DNA of 64,000 nt from Pogostemon cablin (Eukaryota; Streptophyta; Magnoliopsida; Lamiales; Lamiaceae): positions 30,607,405 through 30,671,404 of the forward strand of contig CM042975.1 of assembly GCA_023678885.1 (NCBI GenBank). Reading direction: 5' to 3'. Under the pieces are notes generated by a model. It was not told the DNA's origin. It saw only the letters and a program-made list of their open reading frames with translations, and searched no databases. Shown here in pieces: positions 11,354-22,381 of the stretch (position 1 is the stretch's first letter; every line of letters begins with the position of its first letter). The position numbers were made by a program, and so were the translations under genes.

Positions 11354-11640
11354 CTAGCACTTGACCCGTCCGTGCGTTGCACGGGAATAAGTTATCAAAA
11401 TATCATTTAATTTTATTTAATAATTAGAATTCTATTTGAATTTAAATATATTATGTGTATGTAACTATTAATTTTTTTAAAAAAAAGTGATAATGCATTT
11501 TTATGAACAATTTATAGTATAAATAAAAAGTGATAACATTTTATAGCGAAAATGATATATTTTATAGCAAAAGTAATAATTATTTTAAAAAGTGTAAAAT
11601 GGTTTCACTTAATACAAATTCACACAAGACCAACCCAATA
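11354..11640 (-). mobile_element. possible Helitron 3' terminus
   Basis: Read on the minus strand, a hairpin CCGTGCAACGCACGG is followed 12 nt later by CTAG and then T, which is the layout of Helitron 3' ends (hairpin, then CTRR, inserted at A/T). The element body would extend rightward. Its 5' end was not found and may be interrupted by the element starting at 11685. Part of the body (about 11480-11612) recurs inverted at 44817-44925. Confidence 0.35.
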
Positions 11641-11684
11641 TTTTAATCTATATATAGTAGATAACTGTATTAGTGTTGTGTGTG

Positions 11685-12386
11685 CAACCCGGATCCCCTA
11701 TTCTACTAAGGAATTCCATCTCCACTTTCACCTTCCGGATGAGCGACACGTGGACTGAGTTTCCGAAATAAGAAAAGGTGGGTGCTAACCGCGATTGAAA
11801 ACGGACAGCTCACATTCATAACACCAACCTTAATTTCATAAGGAAAGTTCTATCAATACCTGATCAAAAAAGGAAGAAGTGTATCCACCGCGATTACGTG
11901 ATGAACGGAAGTATGTCTTATATGTCAATGGAATACAATCTTCGTAAAAAGCACAGCCATTTGGACCAATCCTGCATCATCGACGACGACAAAAAATTGA
12001 AGCGGGTGAGTATTCGTAAACCTATAATCGCTTCATCTAACGTAATCTGAATTCTTTGTTGTGCATTGCTAAATTGATTGGTGCTCGCTCTCAATGAAAT
12101 GGTTGAGTTCTCTATAACAAAATTACACCGCACACCAACTGCTTGATAAAATGTCTATGTGAGAATTTGCAAAATGACAGTTAGATTCTTGCTTTCTTGG
12201 ATTTTCGAAATTTCAGGCTTTACAGACACTTCATTTTTGTACAAATTATGTAAAAATTTTGGAATGGAATTTTGAGAAAGATGATTTTACCGGACGATTA
12301 TTTGATCGGAACTAAATCTTGCTGCTAATTATAAAGTGTGATGTTTACTGCTTATCTTTGCTTTAAGTTTTGCATTAGAGTTCTTC
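11685..12386 (+). repeat. left long terminal inverted repeat of MULE
   Basis: About 700 bp, matched by the reverse complement of 14613-15312. Differences are single bases and a few short indels. Confidence 0.8.
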
Positions 12387-12724
12387 GAAGGCTTCTCAGA
12401 TTATTCGTTTATCTTTGCTTATCTTTGGTATAGGTTTTTTCAGAATATTTGGTGTGCTTGCAGATGCATAGCTGTAACAACGACGTTAACAAAATATACT
12501 ATGAAGGTAAAGGGAAAATAACTTATCAGGAATAACATAGGAGATATTTCCATTGATGATATTCTCAATGATGGCTCTGGTTGATTGCTCTGGTTATTAG
12601 AGTATGTAGTTGTGGGAGTACATTTATAGCTATTTTTGCACCTTATAATCTACACAGTACAGTTAACTATGGTGTAAAAGAGAGAAATTAAGGCCAATTT
12701 TTTATATATTAAATCTATGTACTT

Positions 12725-12838
12725 GAAACATTATATCAATTTTGATGAATGAAAAGTTATTTTCCCTTTATTTTTTGGTGAAACATCACATCAATTTTGA
12801 TGAATGAGAAGTAATTTTCCCTTTATTTTTTGCTATAA
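12725..12838 (+). repeat. short tandem duplication inside MULE
   Basis: Two copies of about 58 bp starting at ATCAATTTTGATGAATGA and ending in CCCTTTATTTTTTG. Confidence 0.5.
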
Positions 12839-13388
12839 TGTCTGACTTTATTCTTAAAATAAGAGTAAAATCTCTTAGCTTCATGTCGAGAGTTTATGAT
12901 ATTAAATTGGTACATAATATGAGAAACTCTTGCAGATCTCCAGAGTCAGCCCTAATTAGATCACTTTATTTATCATGGAATCAAATATCTTAAAGTACAC
13001 AGTAAAACCAACACACAATCCAATCTACCTCATTCAAAAATTCAATCCACAAGTGCACTAAACAATCAAATTTTAAAGCATTCAAAGAGATAAGAATGAC
13101 ATGACATTCCTTTATTTCTAAACAATCCCTACTAAAGGTTTGCGAAAAAATTATATAACAATCGAGGCCAACAAACTTGACTTTTCAACCTCTACTTGTA
13201 TCATTATATTCCACACTGTTGACATTCGTATGTCCACCTTCAGAGATGTAATTGGTTGGATGAAATCTGCTGCTGCTGCTGCTGTATAATATTAATGATA
13301 AATAACAATAAAAACCAATTAAAAGTTTATTTAACCTAGGAATATGAATTAACAAATGAAATATTGTTGTATTATGAATTACTTTCAC

Positions 13389-14166
13389 CTGTAACAGCTG
13401 CATTAAACTTGTTCCACTTTGCGGGCCTATATTTGAATGGTATGGAGTAACATCAAGTTGACTACCATTTCGATGGAAGATCTACAATGTTTAAAATAAA
13501 AATCATAAAATGTAAACCAATATAACAACAATAATTTCATTGAAAGTTAATAAACATATTAAAATAATATTGACATACTTGAGGAAATTGTAATGATTCA
13601 ACATACGGCAATAAAGTTCCTTGGGTATGACACATTTGGTTTAAATCCATCCCACCAGTGAAGTTTCCCTAAATCATTAAAATGAAAGTATTATAATACT
13701 AGAAAAAATAATATCATTTCTTGAGCTATGGTTAATGAACAAATAAATAAATGTATTTTTTTTATAATGAAGAATAAGAAGTACAACACAATACCTTATT
13801 AGTGCTTTCAGGTTGCGTAGCAGCTTTTTTTTTCCTTTTCTTCTGCCTAGACTTCTCCAAGCCACCTTTTACTCTTTTTCCCGAATTCACTGGATTCTTT
13901 CCTTTCACTTTCCAACCTCTTACCACTATTTCTCCAGATTCTTGTATATTTTTATCCAATGCGACATCACATATTTGAGTATTAGTAGTATGTGTTGTCA
14001 CCGCTCTGGATAAACCTTTTCCCTTGGAACTTGATGTTATTCCAAGAGATTGTGGCAAAGAAGTTGGATCATCTGCACTTTCATTAATTTCTCTAATTAA
14101 CTGAAGGATACCTTCTTTTGCTATTAAAAATCTGTCAAAATGACCAACTCTTACTAATGCATCTAT
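13389..14166 (-). CDS. spliced coding fragment inside MULE, FAR1/transposase-tail-like?
   Basis: Three exons with GT-AG borders and consistent phase 0 can be read on the minus strand: 14166-13795 (124 codons), 13668-13579 (30 codons) and 13481-13389 (31 codons). A final exon probably follows from about 13280 downward. The first exon has a helix-like stretch (GHFDRFLIAKEGILQLIREI) and then a lysine-rich patch around KKRKKK at about 13830, a possible nuclear signal. The later exons are Asn/Gln/Pro-rich. I do not recognise the family with confidence. The basic patch followed by a low-complexity tail recalls the C-terminus of MULE-derived FAR1/FRS proteins. No DDE, zinc-finger or SWIM domain is seen, so this is a 3' part only: either a remnant of the element's own transposase or a captured host exon set. 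Confidence 0.4.
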
Positions 14167-14612
14167 CTACATATTAAATTAATTTTGTCAACGTAGACCA
14201 ACTCTTATTCCTCCATTACATGAATGAAAGACTGCAATTATAAGAATGTAGGATACTTAAAACACTAGTCTTCTTTTGGTTTAATTATTATTTATGAAAG
14301 ACAAAAGTACTCTTATCATGTATTGAATATCAAATACAGATACTTATAATTTTTTTGTTATAATACTCCTCAAATTAAGTGTTGTTATAGAATTCCTTAA
14401 TAATATTATTGATGAAAATAAAGTTAAAAAAAGATAGTGTGAATATCAGATATGCCATTATAATGGTCGTCATGGTTGGCAGCATTTCTGTGTGTGTGAA
14501 GCATGGCAACCTTATCATTTTGACTCCCATTATCACAGTAATGGATAAATCTACGACACATGGCATGGCAGAGATCAATCTATCTACTTATAGCCTATTG
14601 CGGTTGCTATAT

Positions 14613-15312
14613 GAAGAACTCTAATGCAAGACTTTAAGCAAAGATAAGCAGTAAATATCACACTTTATAATTAGCAGCAAGATTTAGTTCCGATCAAATA
14701 ATCGTCCGGTAAAATCATCTTTCTCAAAATCCCATTCCAAATTGTTTACATAATTTGTACAAAAATGAAGTGCCTGTAAAGCCTGAAATTTCGAAACTCC
14801 AAGAAAGCAAGAATCTAACTGTCATTTTGCAAATTCTCACATAGACATTTTATCAAGCAGTTGGTGTGCGGTGTAATTTTGTTATAGAGAACTCAACCAT
14901 TTCATTGAGAGCGAGCACCAATCAATTTAGCAATGCACAACAAAGAATTCAGATTACGTTAGATGAAGCGATTATAGGTTTACGAATACTCACCCGCTTC
15001 AATTTCTTGTCGTCGCCGATGATGCAGGATTGGTCCAAATGACTGTGCTTTTTACGAAGATTATATTCCATTGACATAGAAGACATACTTCCGTTCATCA
15101 CATAATCGCGGTGGATACACATCTTCCTTTTTTGATCAGGTATTGATAGAACTTTCCTTATGAAATTAAGGTTGGTGTTATGAATGTGAGCTGCCCGTTT
15201 TCAATCGCGGTTAGCACCCACCTTTTCTTATTTCGAAAACTCAGTCCACGTGTCGCTCATCCAAAGGTGAAACAGGAGATGGAATTCCTTAGTGGAATAG
15301 GGGATCCGGTTG
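14613..15312 (-). repeat. right long terminal inverted repeat of MULE
   Basis: Reverse complement of 11685-12386. Confidence 0.8.
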
Positions 15313-16141
15313 CTGTGTCTGTCCCATGAGTATTGTTACATTTTACTAAATAGTCCACAAATATTGTTACATTTCTCTTTTTGGGTAAATGAGACCCACA
15401 ACAAACTATTAATATATTTTCATGTGACACACACAACACTAATACAAGTACTCACTATACATTAAAATATTATATTTCTCAACCCACTATATCTATAAAA
15501 TAGTTTTGTATATTAGTATACAAAGTTCACCAAAAATATATATATACCCAAAATAGTTTTGTATATTAGTATACAAAGTTCACCAAAAATATATACTCTC
15601 ATCCGTCCCACAAATATTGTTACATTTTACTAAAATTATGCATATGCCTCATATTTATTATATATGACCTAAAATGATAAATTAAAAAATATGGTATTAA
15701 TTTTTAATCTTATATTAAAATATGACATTAATTTATAATTTAAAAATTAAACAAAACACTTGTTAATAATAATAATATGTAAGACATAAAACGATAATAA
15801 AAAAACATTAATTTATGATCTTTTATTAAAAATGGCATTAATTTATAATTTAAAAATTAAACAAATATATTTCATTCATCCCACCCAATTTGTATTAGAA
15901 AAATATACTCCCTTCATCTCATGAGTGTTGTCACATTTTACCAAATAGTGCGTCCCATAAATATTGTTACATTTCTATTTTTTTTAATGAGACCCATACA
16001 AAATAATCAATATATATTCATGGGGCTCATACACAATACTAATAAGCTACCCCATATTTATTATGTATGACCTAAAGTGATAAATAAAAAAATATGGCAT
16101 TAATTTTAATCTTATAATTTTAAAAATTAAACAAAACACTT

Positions 16142-16172
<31 letters not shown>

Positions 16173-16550
16173 TATAAGACTTAAATTGATAATAAAAAAA
16201 TATTAATTTATGATCTTGTATTAAAAATGGCATTAATTTATAATAATTTAAAAATTAAACAAATATATTCCATTCATCACACCCAATTTGTATTAGAAAA
16301 ATATATCTCCTTCATCTCATGAGTGTTGTCACATTTTATTTTACCAAATAGTGTGTCCCATAAATATTGTTACATTTCTATTTTTTAAATGAGACTCATA
16401 CAAAACAATCAATATATCTTCACGGGGCTCATACACAATACTAATAAGCTACCCTTATGTATGACCTAAAGTGATAAATAAAAAAATATGGCATTAATTT
16501 TTAATCTTATATTAAAATATGACATTGATTTATAATTTAAAATTAAACAA
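15313..16550. repeat. tandem array of ~400-bp AT-rich units
   Basis: Units start at a Stowaway-like terminus such as CTCCCTTCATCTCATGAGTG (about 15909) and TCTCCTTCATCTCATGAGTG (about 16307). Each continues through CATTTTACCAAATAGTG, GGGGCTCATACAC, GATAAATAAAAAAATATGGC and an AAT microsatellite. Earlier, more decayed copies start near 15320 and 15600. Spacing is about 400 bp. Confidence 0.6.
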
Positions 16551-17672
16551 AACACTTGTTAATAATAATAATATGTAAGACATAAATTGATAATAAGAAA
16601 AAAATATTAATTTATGATCTTGTATTAAAAATGGCATTAATTTATAATTTAAAAATTAAACAAATATATTACATTCATCCCACCCAATTTGTATTAGAAA
16701 AATATATTCCCTTCATCTCATTAGTATTGTCACTTTTTACCAAATAGTGCGTCCCACAAATATTGTTATATTTCTATTTTTTAAATGAAACCCACCCATA
16801 CAAAACAATCAATATATCTTCATGGGGCTCATATACGATACTAATAAGCTACCCAATGTATATTAAAATATTATACTCCCTCCGTCCCAAAATTGATTGC
16901 ACACTTTCCAAATTTATCCGTCCCAAAATAGATTGTACCTTCCAAAAATAGCAAAAATAAATTACCAATTTATCCTCCACTTTTTAAACATTTATAAAAA
17001 TGCATGGACAATTTTAAACATAAACCAAAATGCATTGACAATTTTACCCCTCAAAGTTGAGTTGAAAAGTCAATAAAGTAACATTTCTTAAACTTCGTAT
17101 CTACAGTAACAAGTGCAATCAATTTTGGGACGGAGGGAGTATTTCTTAACCCACTACAATTAAACATATAGATATATAAAATATACCCATATGTATGGCA
17201 TAAATTGAATAAAAAAATCAATTTATAATCTTCTATTAAAAAATGACATTAATTTATAATTTTAAAATTAAATAAAACACTTGTTATTAATAATAATAAA
17301 TTGATAGAAAAAATAAATATGTAATTACCAATTATATTTATAATTTATGATTCCAAATAAAACATACTAATTAATGTACGTCATTAGCTCATATTACTAT
17401 ACATTATAATTAAGATGATAATTTACCGTGATTTTTATTATACGGAGTACATTAATTAACCTTGACAATAATCTCTTAATATAAACAAATCATATAATTA
17501 GACTAATTAATGTATTTAATTACATAGGATTTCTAATTAATGTAAATAATTAACTATAATTAATGTCATAATTTAATATAGGTAACCTATCCATTAACAT
17601 AGGATATTAACCCTTATTAAGGACAAAAACAAATGAGCGGGAAACCTAAGTATACCAATAGTTACTATTATA
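16550..17672 (+). repeat. tandem duplication, copy 1 (~1.12 kb)
   Basis: Aligns to 17673-18797 at a constant offset of 1123-1125 bp. Scattered single-base differences (roughly ten seen by eye) and two 1-bp indels separate the copies. The unit contains one array repeat, a Stowaway and about 500 bp of further AT-rich sequence. Confidence 0.85.
16876..17139. mobile_element. Stowaway MITE (in duplication copy 1)
   Basis: Long matching termini CTCCCTCCGTCCCAAAATTG and CAATTTTGGGACGGAGGGAG, with TA on both sides. Confidence 0.9.
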
Positions 17673-18797
17673 ATTATAATAATAATAATAATAATATGTA
17701 AGACATAAATTGATAATAAGAAAAAAATATTAATTTATGATCTTGTATTAAAAATGGCATTAATTTATAATTTAAAAATTAAACAAATATATTACATTCA
17801 TCCCACCCAATTTGTATTAGAAAAATATATTCCCTTCATCTCATTAGTATTGTCACTTTTTACCAAATAGTGCGTCCCACAAATATTGTTATATTTCTAT
17901 TTTTTAAATAAAACCCACCCATACAAAACAATCAATATATCTTCATGGGGCTCATACACGATACTAATAAGCTACCCACTGTATATTAAAATATTATACT
18001 CCCTCCGTCCCAAAATTGATTGCACACTTTCCACATTTATCCGTCCCAAAATAGATTGTACCTTCCAAAAATAGCAAAAACAAATTACCAATTTATCCTC
18101 CACTTTTTAAACATTTATAAAAATGCATGGACAATTTTAAACATAAACCAAAATGCATTGACAATTTTACCCCTCAAAGTTGAGTTGAAAAGTCAATAAA
18201 GTAACATTTCTTAAACTTCGTATCTACAGTAACAAGTGCAATCAATTTTGGGACGGAGGGAGTATTTCTTAACCCACTACACATTAAACATATAGATATA
18301 TAAAATATACCCATATGTATGGCATAAATTGAATAAAAAAAATCAATTTATAATCTTCTATTAAAAAATGACATTAATTTATAATTTTAAAATTAAATAA
18401 AACACTTGTTATTAATAATAATAAATTGATAGAAAAAATAAATATGTAATTACCAATTATATTTATAATTTATGATTCCAAATAAAACATACTAATTAAT
18501 GTACGTCATTAGCTCATATTACTATACATTATAATTAAGATGATAATTTACCGTAATTTTTATTATACGGAGTACATTAATTAACCTTGACAATAATCTC
18601 TTAATATAAACAAATCATATAATTAGACTAGTTAATGTATTTAATTACATAGGATTTCTAATTAATGTAAATAATTAACTATAATTAATGTCATAATTTA
18701 ATATAGGTAACCTATCCATTAACATAGGATATTAACCCTTATTAAGGACAAAAACAAATGAACGGGAAACCTAAGTATACCAATAGTTACTATTATA
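17673..18797 (+). repeat. tandem duplication, copy 2 (~1.12 kb)
   Basis: Near-identical to 16550-17672. It ends after TATACCAATAGTTACTATTAT, where the sequence turns to ATATAGAGATAG-type low complexity. Confidence 0.85.
17999..18262. mobile_element. Stowaway MITE (in duplication copy 2)
   Basis: Same insertion as 16876-17139, carried along by the tandem duplication: identical position within the unit and only a few base changes. Confidence 0.9.
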
Positions 18798-18799
18798 TA

Positions 18800-19146
18800 T
18801 ATAGAGATAGAGATATAGATATAGATGACTATACATCGTTATTGTAGATGTGAAATTTTAAAAATTTTAATTAATTATATTGACTTCAAGAGTGTAATTT
18901 ATATTTTTATATAATAAATAAAATATAAAATATATTAGGTGTATCATGTAAAAGTGAAAAATTAGTACTTTTAAAATTAAAGAGTGTTATAATTTTTTTT
19001 TAATGATGAAATTTTATATAGGATCAATGAAAATAAAAAATGTAAAATTTATTTTGGGATAGAAAGAGAATATTTGAGTGTATTTTTTTTTTTACTCTCA
19101 CCTCTCGTATCAAGAAATAGAGGGTGAAGTGTTTAATCACATCGAA
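18800..19146. other. AT-rich intergenic, no gene seen
   Basis: Short GATATA microsatellite at its left edge. No coding frame or RNA gene is supported. Confidence 0.3.
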
Positions 19147-19345
19147 TTTTTTGCGTCATTTTTGTGCATCATCTTCTATACCACACGTTAAGTGATTGAC
19201 ACGTAAGAGGGGGAAATAAATCCAACCATTGCCCCTAGAGTTTAAGGTTTAGGGTATATTTTATCTCTCATACGTGTCATCAGTCTAACAATGTGGAACA
19301 AGAGATGATGTACCAAATAACAATGAGAATCCGCCGGTGTTAAAA
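19147..19345. mobile_element. Mutator-type MITE (GACACGT family)
   Basis: The inverted arms pair CATCATCTTCTATACCACACG with the right arm around GAACAAGAGATGATG. The core is GTGATTGACACGTAAGAG ... CTCTCATACGTGTCA, with ACCATTGCCCCTAGAGTTTA between. A target duplication could not be fixed. Confidence 0.65.
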
Positions 19346-19819
19346 GAGGGTGTAAAATGTGGTGTGTGTAATAAACTTCAACTAATGAATTACATAATCT
19401 AAATAATCCTAAATAATGATTTACCACCATAATACGCTACAAATTTTAGTCAATTCTCAATCCATCCACCCAGCTTTGTACATTTTCCCGTTTCAACTTT
19501 CAATCAATCCTCTTTCTCTCTCCCATCTCATCTCGCGTCTATTCTATATTTATGTTGCTTGTCAATCATGAAGCGATAGAGAAATAGTAGAAAGATGAAA
19601 CCAAAGCCTAGTTTCAAGCGCATTAATTTGGCCACATTACATAGAGAAACAAACATGTACAAAAAAACACAATGCAACTCCCCCCTTTCTTGCCCAACTA
19701 CTCTACAATATATTTCTCCTACTTCTCTTTCATTTCTTTTTCCACCAATAAGACAACTATACCCATCAACACATATGCTACTCACATATGCTACTCCCCA
19801 TTAGTTTATAACAAAATAT
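19346..19819. other. intergenic, no gene seen
   Basis: Moderate GC content with short overlapping open frames on both strands (for example 19595-19804 plus and 19528-19785 minus). None resembles a known protein. Confidence 0.3.
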
Positions 19820-19828
19820 AAATACATG

Positions 19829-20080
19829 GTCAAAGGTGGGCAGCTCAAGTGGTTAGAGCCCCACTACCTAAGACTTTGGTCTTGGGTTCGAGACATGGCA
19901 GGGGAATTTATTCCCCGATGCCTTCCACCAATGATGTGTTGACCTAGTTGTCTGGGTCAACATTGAGGTAGTCCCCCGGAGCACAATGATGGAACAATTA
20001 ATATTGAGGGCTAGAAGCGGCAGTGTGGGAGGCTGAAACTCGGTGGAAGATCGACTCCTTGTGCGCAAAAAAAAAAAAAA
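19829..20080 (+). mobile_element. tRNA-derived SINE with target duplication
   Basis: A SINE is a short non-coding retroposon transcribed by RNA polymerase III. The head carries an A-box-like GGGCAGCTCAAGTGGTTAGAG at about 19837-19857 and a B-box-like GGGTTCGAGAC at about 19883. The body runs about 150 bp more and ends in a run of 14 A (20067-20080). AAATACATG occurs just before the element (19820-19828) and again overlapping the poly(A) end (20078-20086), giving a 9-bp target duplication. The head does not fold as a complete tRNA, so this is not a functional tRNA gene. Confidence 0.85.
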
Positions 20081-20265
20081 TACATGCTCCTCACATTTCA
20101 TACACTCCTCCCCTCCCCTCCCCCCCCCCCCACCCCACCCCACCTCACCTACTCTCTCTCCTCAACTATGTAGATATATTGCTACTTTTCAAGCACACAA
20201 ACACAATGTACACATATAAGTATATTGGGAGGCTGAAAAATAAGACAAATCTCTGCTGGCTAGCT

Positions 20266-20580
20266 TCACACATGTTGTCGGAGTTCACAGGGTAGTACGG
20301 CGGCGCCGCGGTGGCGGCTGCGGCTGAGGTGGTGGCGGATATCATGATGTGGGCTATTTTGAGATGGGGTGGCTCCAAGATTCAATCTTTTCAAGTGGGG
20401 TTTCATGATTCTTTGTCCCTCTTCCGTTGGACGGGCTTCTGACGGTGGCGGCGCTGCGGCGGCGCTTCTGGTTCTGGTGTGATATTGGCGGGGACGGCTC
20501 AATCTTTTTTCTGACATAATTACCCTTTGTTTCTGCTTAAATGCCATCATCATCGTCGTGTTTATATGCAATGTCTTCAT
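20266..20580 (-). CDS. hypothetical 104-residue ORF in GC-rich patch
   Basis: An ATG at 20580-20578 opens 104 codons in a stretch (about 20280-20510) visibly richer in GC than the surroundings. The product would be basic, with an Ala/Pro block (AAAAPPPSEARP) and a His/Arg-rich tail. It has no signal peptide and no recognised domain. Another frame on the same strand (20378-20166) is also open. It could be a species-specific small gene, an exon of a larger gene, or chance. No family is claimed. Confidence 0.2.
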   Translation of the reverse strand: MKTLHINTTMMMAFKQKQRVIMSEKRLSRPRQYHTRTRSAAAAPPPSEARPTEEGQRIMKPHLKRLNLGATPSQNSPHHDIRHHLSRSRHRGAAVLPCELRQHV

Positions 20581-20589
20581 TTTTCATGG

Positions 20590-21440
20590 TGAGGGTATTT
20601 CTGGATTTTTTTTGGAGCTTGATATAAGATTTATGAGATTGTAAATAAAAAATTTATTCCTGATTTATTTAAGTTATGATATACTATTAATTAACAGGAA
20701 TAATAGCTTTAAGCTTTTGGATTTTACTACTGCATTTTGAAAATTTACCACTGCATTTATGAAAGTCCTCAAAATTTTTTATTTTTTTATTTGATATTTC
20801 ATCCTCCATAAATAAAATATATTGCCAATTCGTTTTGGCAAAATAATTGGTCAATTATATTATGTAACATTAAATTGGAGAATTGTTTTTATTTATGAAT
20901 TAAATATTTGGTGAATGACAATATTACGAACTTCAATTCGCGATTAAAATCTTTGTAATGTGTTTGGAATTTAAATTTTAAAAAAAGGTGGATTCTTTTC
21001 TTTCAAACAAAAATTAAAAAGAAAAATAATTAATTATTGAGTATTTAATTACATTCTGCTGCTTAGAAACGAGGATTGAGGTGACATTTTTAATTTAATT
21101 CTTCCATGGAAACGTCATTTCTCACTGGCAACATTCAATAGTAAAATTTTTACTTTCATAAATTCGAATCTTCCACATTTAAATAGTTTTTGGAGATTAT
21201 TTTATTATGCTATAATATTCATTTATTTATTCTTATTTGTTTCATAAAAACATTCAAATCTGATAAATGCACTTTAATCAGGTTATATCTTATTTTAGCA
21301 TATAAAATATATTTTATTTATTACTTAAAAATATCAAATTACTAAACAATGTAAGGATTTAGAATAAAGGAAGTATAGATTTTGGTGAGAGGAATAATGT
21401 GTTCATATATATACACATGTATTAATTTATGATCATTATT
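20590..21440. other. AT-rich intergenic, no gene seen
   Basis: Low-complexity AT sequence without a supported coding frame, RNA gene or clear terminal repeats. Confidence 0.3.
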
Positions 21441-21443
21441 TTC

Positions 21444-21840
21444 ATTATATCCATTTATTTCTCTTAGGGATATAAATAATTTAAATTTACATTAATTTTT
21501 TATTTGCACCAGAAATCGAGCATGTTTTCTTGCTTGATTTCAGTTATTAATTTCTACGTTACTATTAATTCGTCAAATTCACAGCAATTTTTATATATTT
21601 TTTTTAGTTTTATCCATTTAAGGACCGAATTATGGGTAAATTTATTATATCCATTTATTTCTCTTAGGGATATAAATAAGTTAAATTTACATTTATTTTT
21701 TATTTGCACCAGAAATCGAGCATGTTTTGTTGCTTGATTTCAGTTATTAATTTCTACGTTACTATTAATTCGTCAAATTCACAGCAATTTTTATATTCTT
21801 TTTTTAGTTTTATCAATTTAAGTCCCGAATTATGGATAAA
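21444..21840 (+). repeat. tandem duplication, unit 200 bp
   Basis: TATATCCATTTATTTCTCTT starts at 21447 and again at 21647. The two units then match through CACCAGAAATCGAGCATG and TTCGTCAAATTCACAGCAAT with only a few base differences. Confidence 0.8.
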
Positions 21841-22075
21841 CTATCAATTCGAGGCTTGAATTATTTTTTCTATCAATTCAAGACATGAAATATGTAAAAC
21901 TATCAATTAAATACCTGAATTTATTAAATATTATCTTCTTTTTTTTTTTATCAATTTAGGGCCTAAGTTCAAGCCATGAATTGATAGTTTTACATAATTC
22001 AGGCCCCTAATCGATAGAAAACATAATCCAAGCCCCGAATTGATAGTTTAACTATTTTTCATGTCCTGCATTGAT
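21820..22075. repeat. fold-back inverted repeat
   Basis: The left arm AAACTATCAATTCGAGGCTT and following bases pair with the right arm AAGCCCCGAATTGATAGTTT. A second, inner pair (GTAAAACTATCAATT / AATTGATAGTTTTAC) forms the stem around an AT-rich loop with a T run. Confidence 0.6.
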
Positions 22076-22142
22076 AAAATTCATTTTTTTTATTAGACAA
22101 GCAAAAATCTTGCTAGGGATCGGGGTTATGAAATGAGGAGTA

Positions 22143-22381
22143 CTCCCTCCGTCCCGTTTCAATGTTTACGTTTGTTTTTTTGCATGTTGATGAAGGAGTA
22201 TAATATTTTAATAGATAGTGGGTGGAAATATATAATTTTTAATGTAAAGTGTGTAGATGTATTAATGTTGGATGATATATTAATTATTTTAGGTGGGTCC
22301 CATATTCCAAAAAGGAAAACGTAAGCATTGAAATGAGACGCGCAAAATAGAAACGTAAACATTGAAATGGGACGGAGGGAG
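22143..22381. mobile_element. Stowaway MITE
   Basis: Termini CTCCCTCCGTCCCGTTTCAA and TTGAAATGGGACGGAGGGAG with TA on both sides. This is the best preserved copy of the GTTTACG subgroup in the window. Confidence 0.9.

Larger units (their letters stand above)
11685..15312. mobile_element. Mutator-like element with ~700-bp TIRs, 3.6 kb
   Basis: The left arm (11685 to about 12386) and the right arm (about 14613 to 15312) are long inverted repeats that differ by scattered substitutions. Both begin CAACC(C)GGATCCCCTATTC. Flanking 9-mers TTGTGTGTG (11676-11684) and CTGTGTCTG (15313-15321) agree at 7 of 9 positions, compatible with an aged Mutator-type 9-bp duplication. The 2.2-kb interior carries a spliced coding fragment on the minus strand. 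Near each end lies GATGAGCGACACGTGG, a block shared with the small MITE family described elsewhere in this table. Confidence 0.8.

Noticed and set aside
16763..18074. Two near-identical 62-codon frames
   Set aside because: They arise because the tandem duplication copies the same AT-rich repeat and MITE; not protein-coding.
15313..18800. CRISPR-like regular repeats
   Set aside because: Units are about 400 bp AT-rich eukaryotic tandem repeats without short conserved repeats and unique spacers; plant nuclear DNA.
19837..19910. Possible tRNA gene
   Set aside because: A- and B-box-like motifs are present but no cloverleaf forms; poly(A) and target duplication show it is a SINE head.
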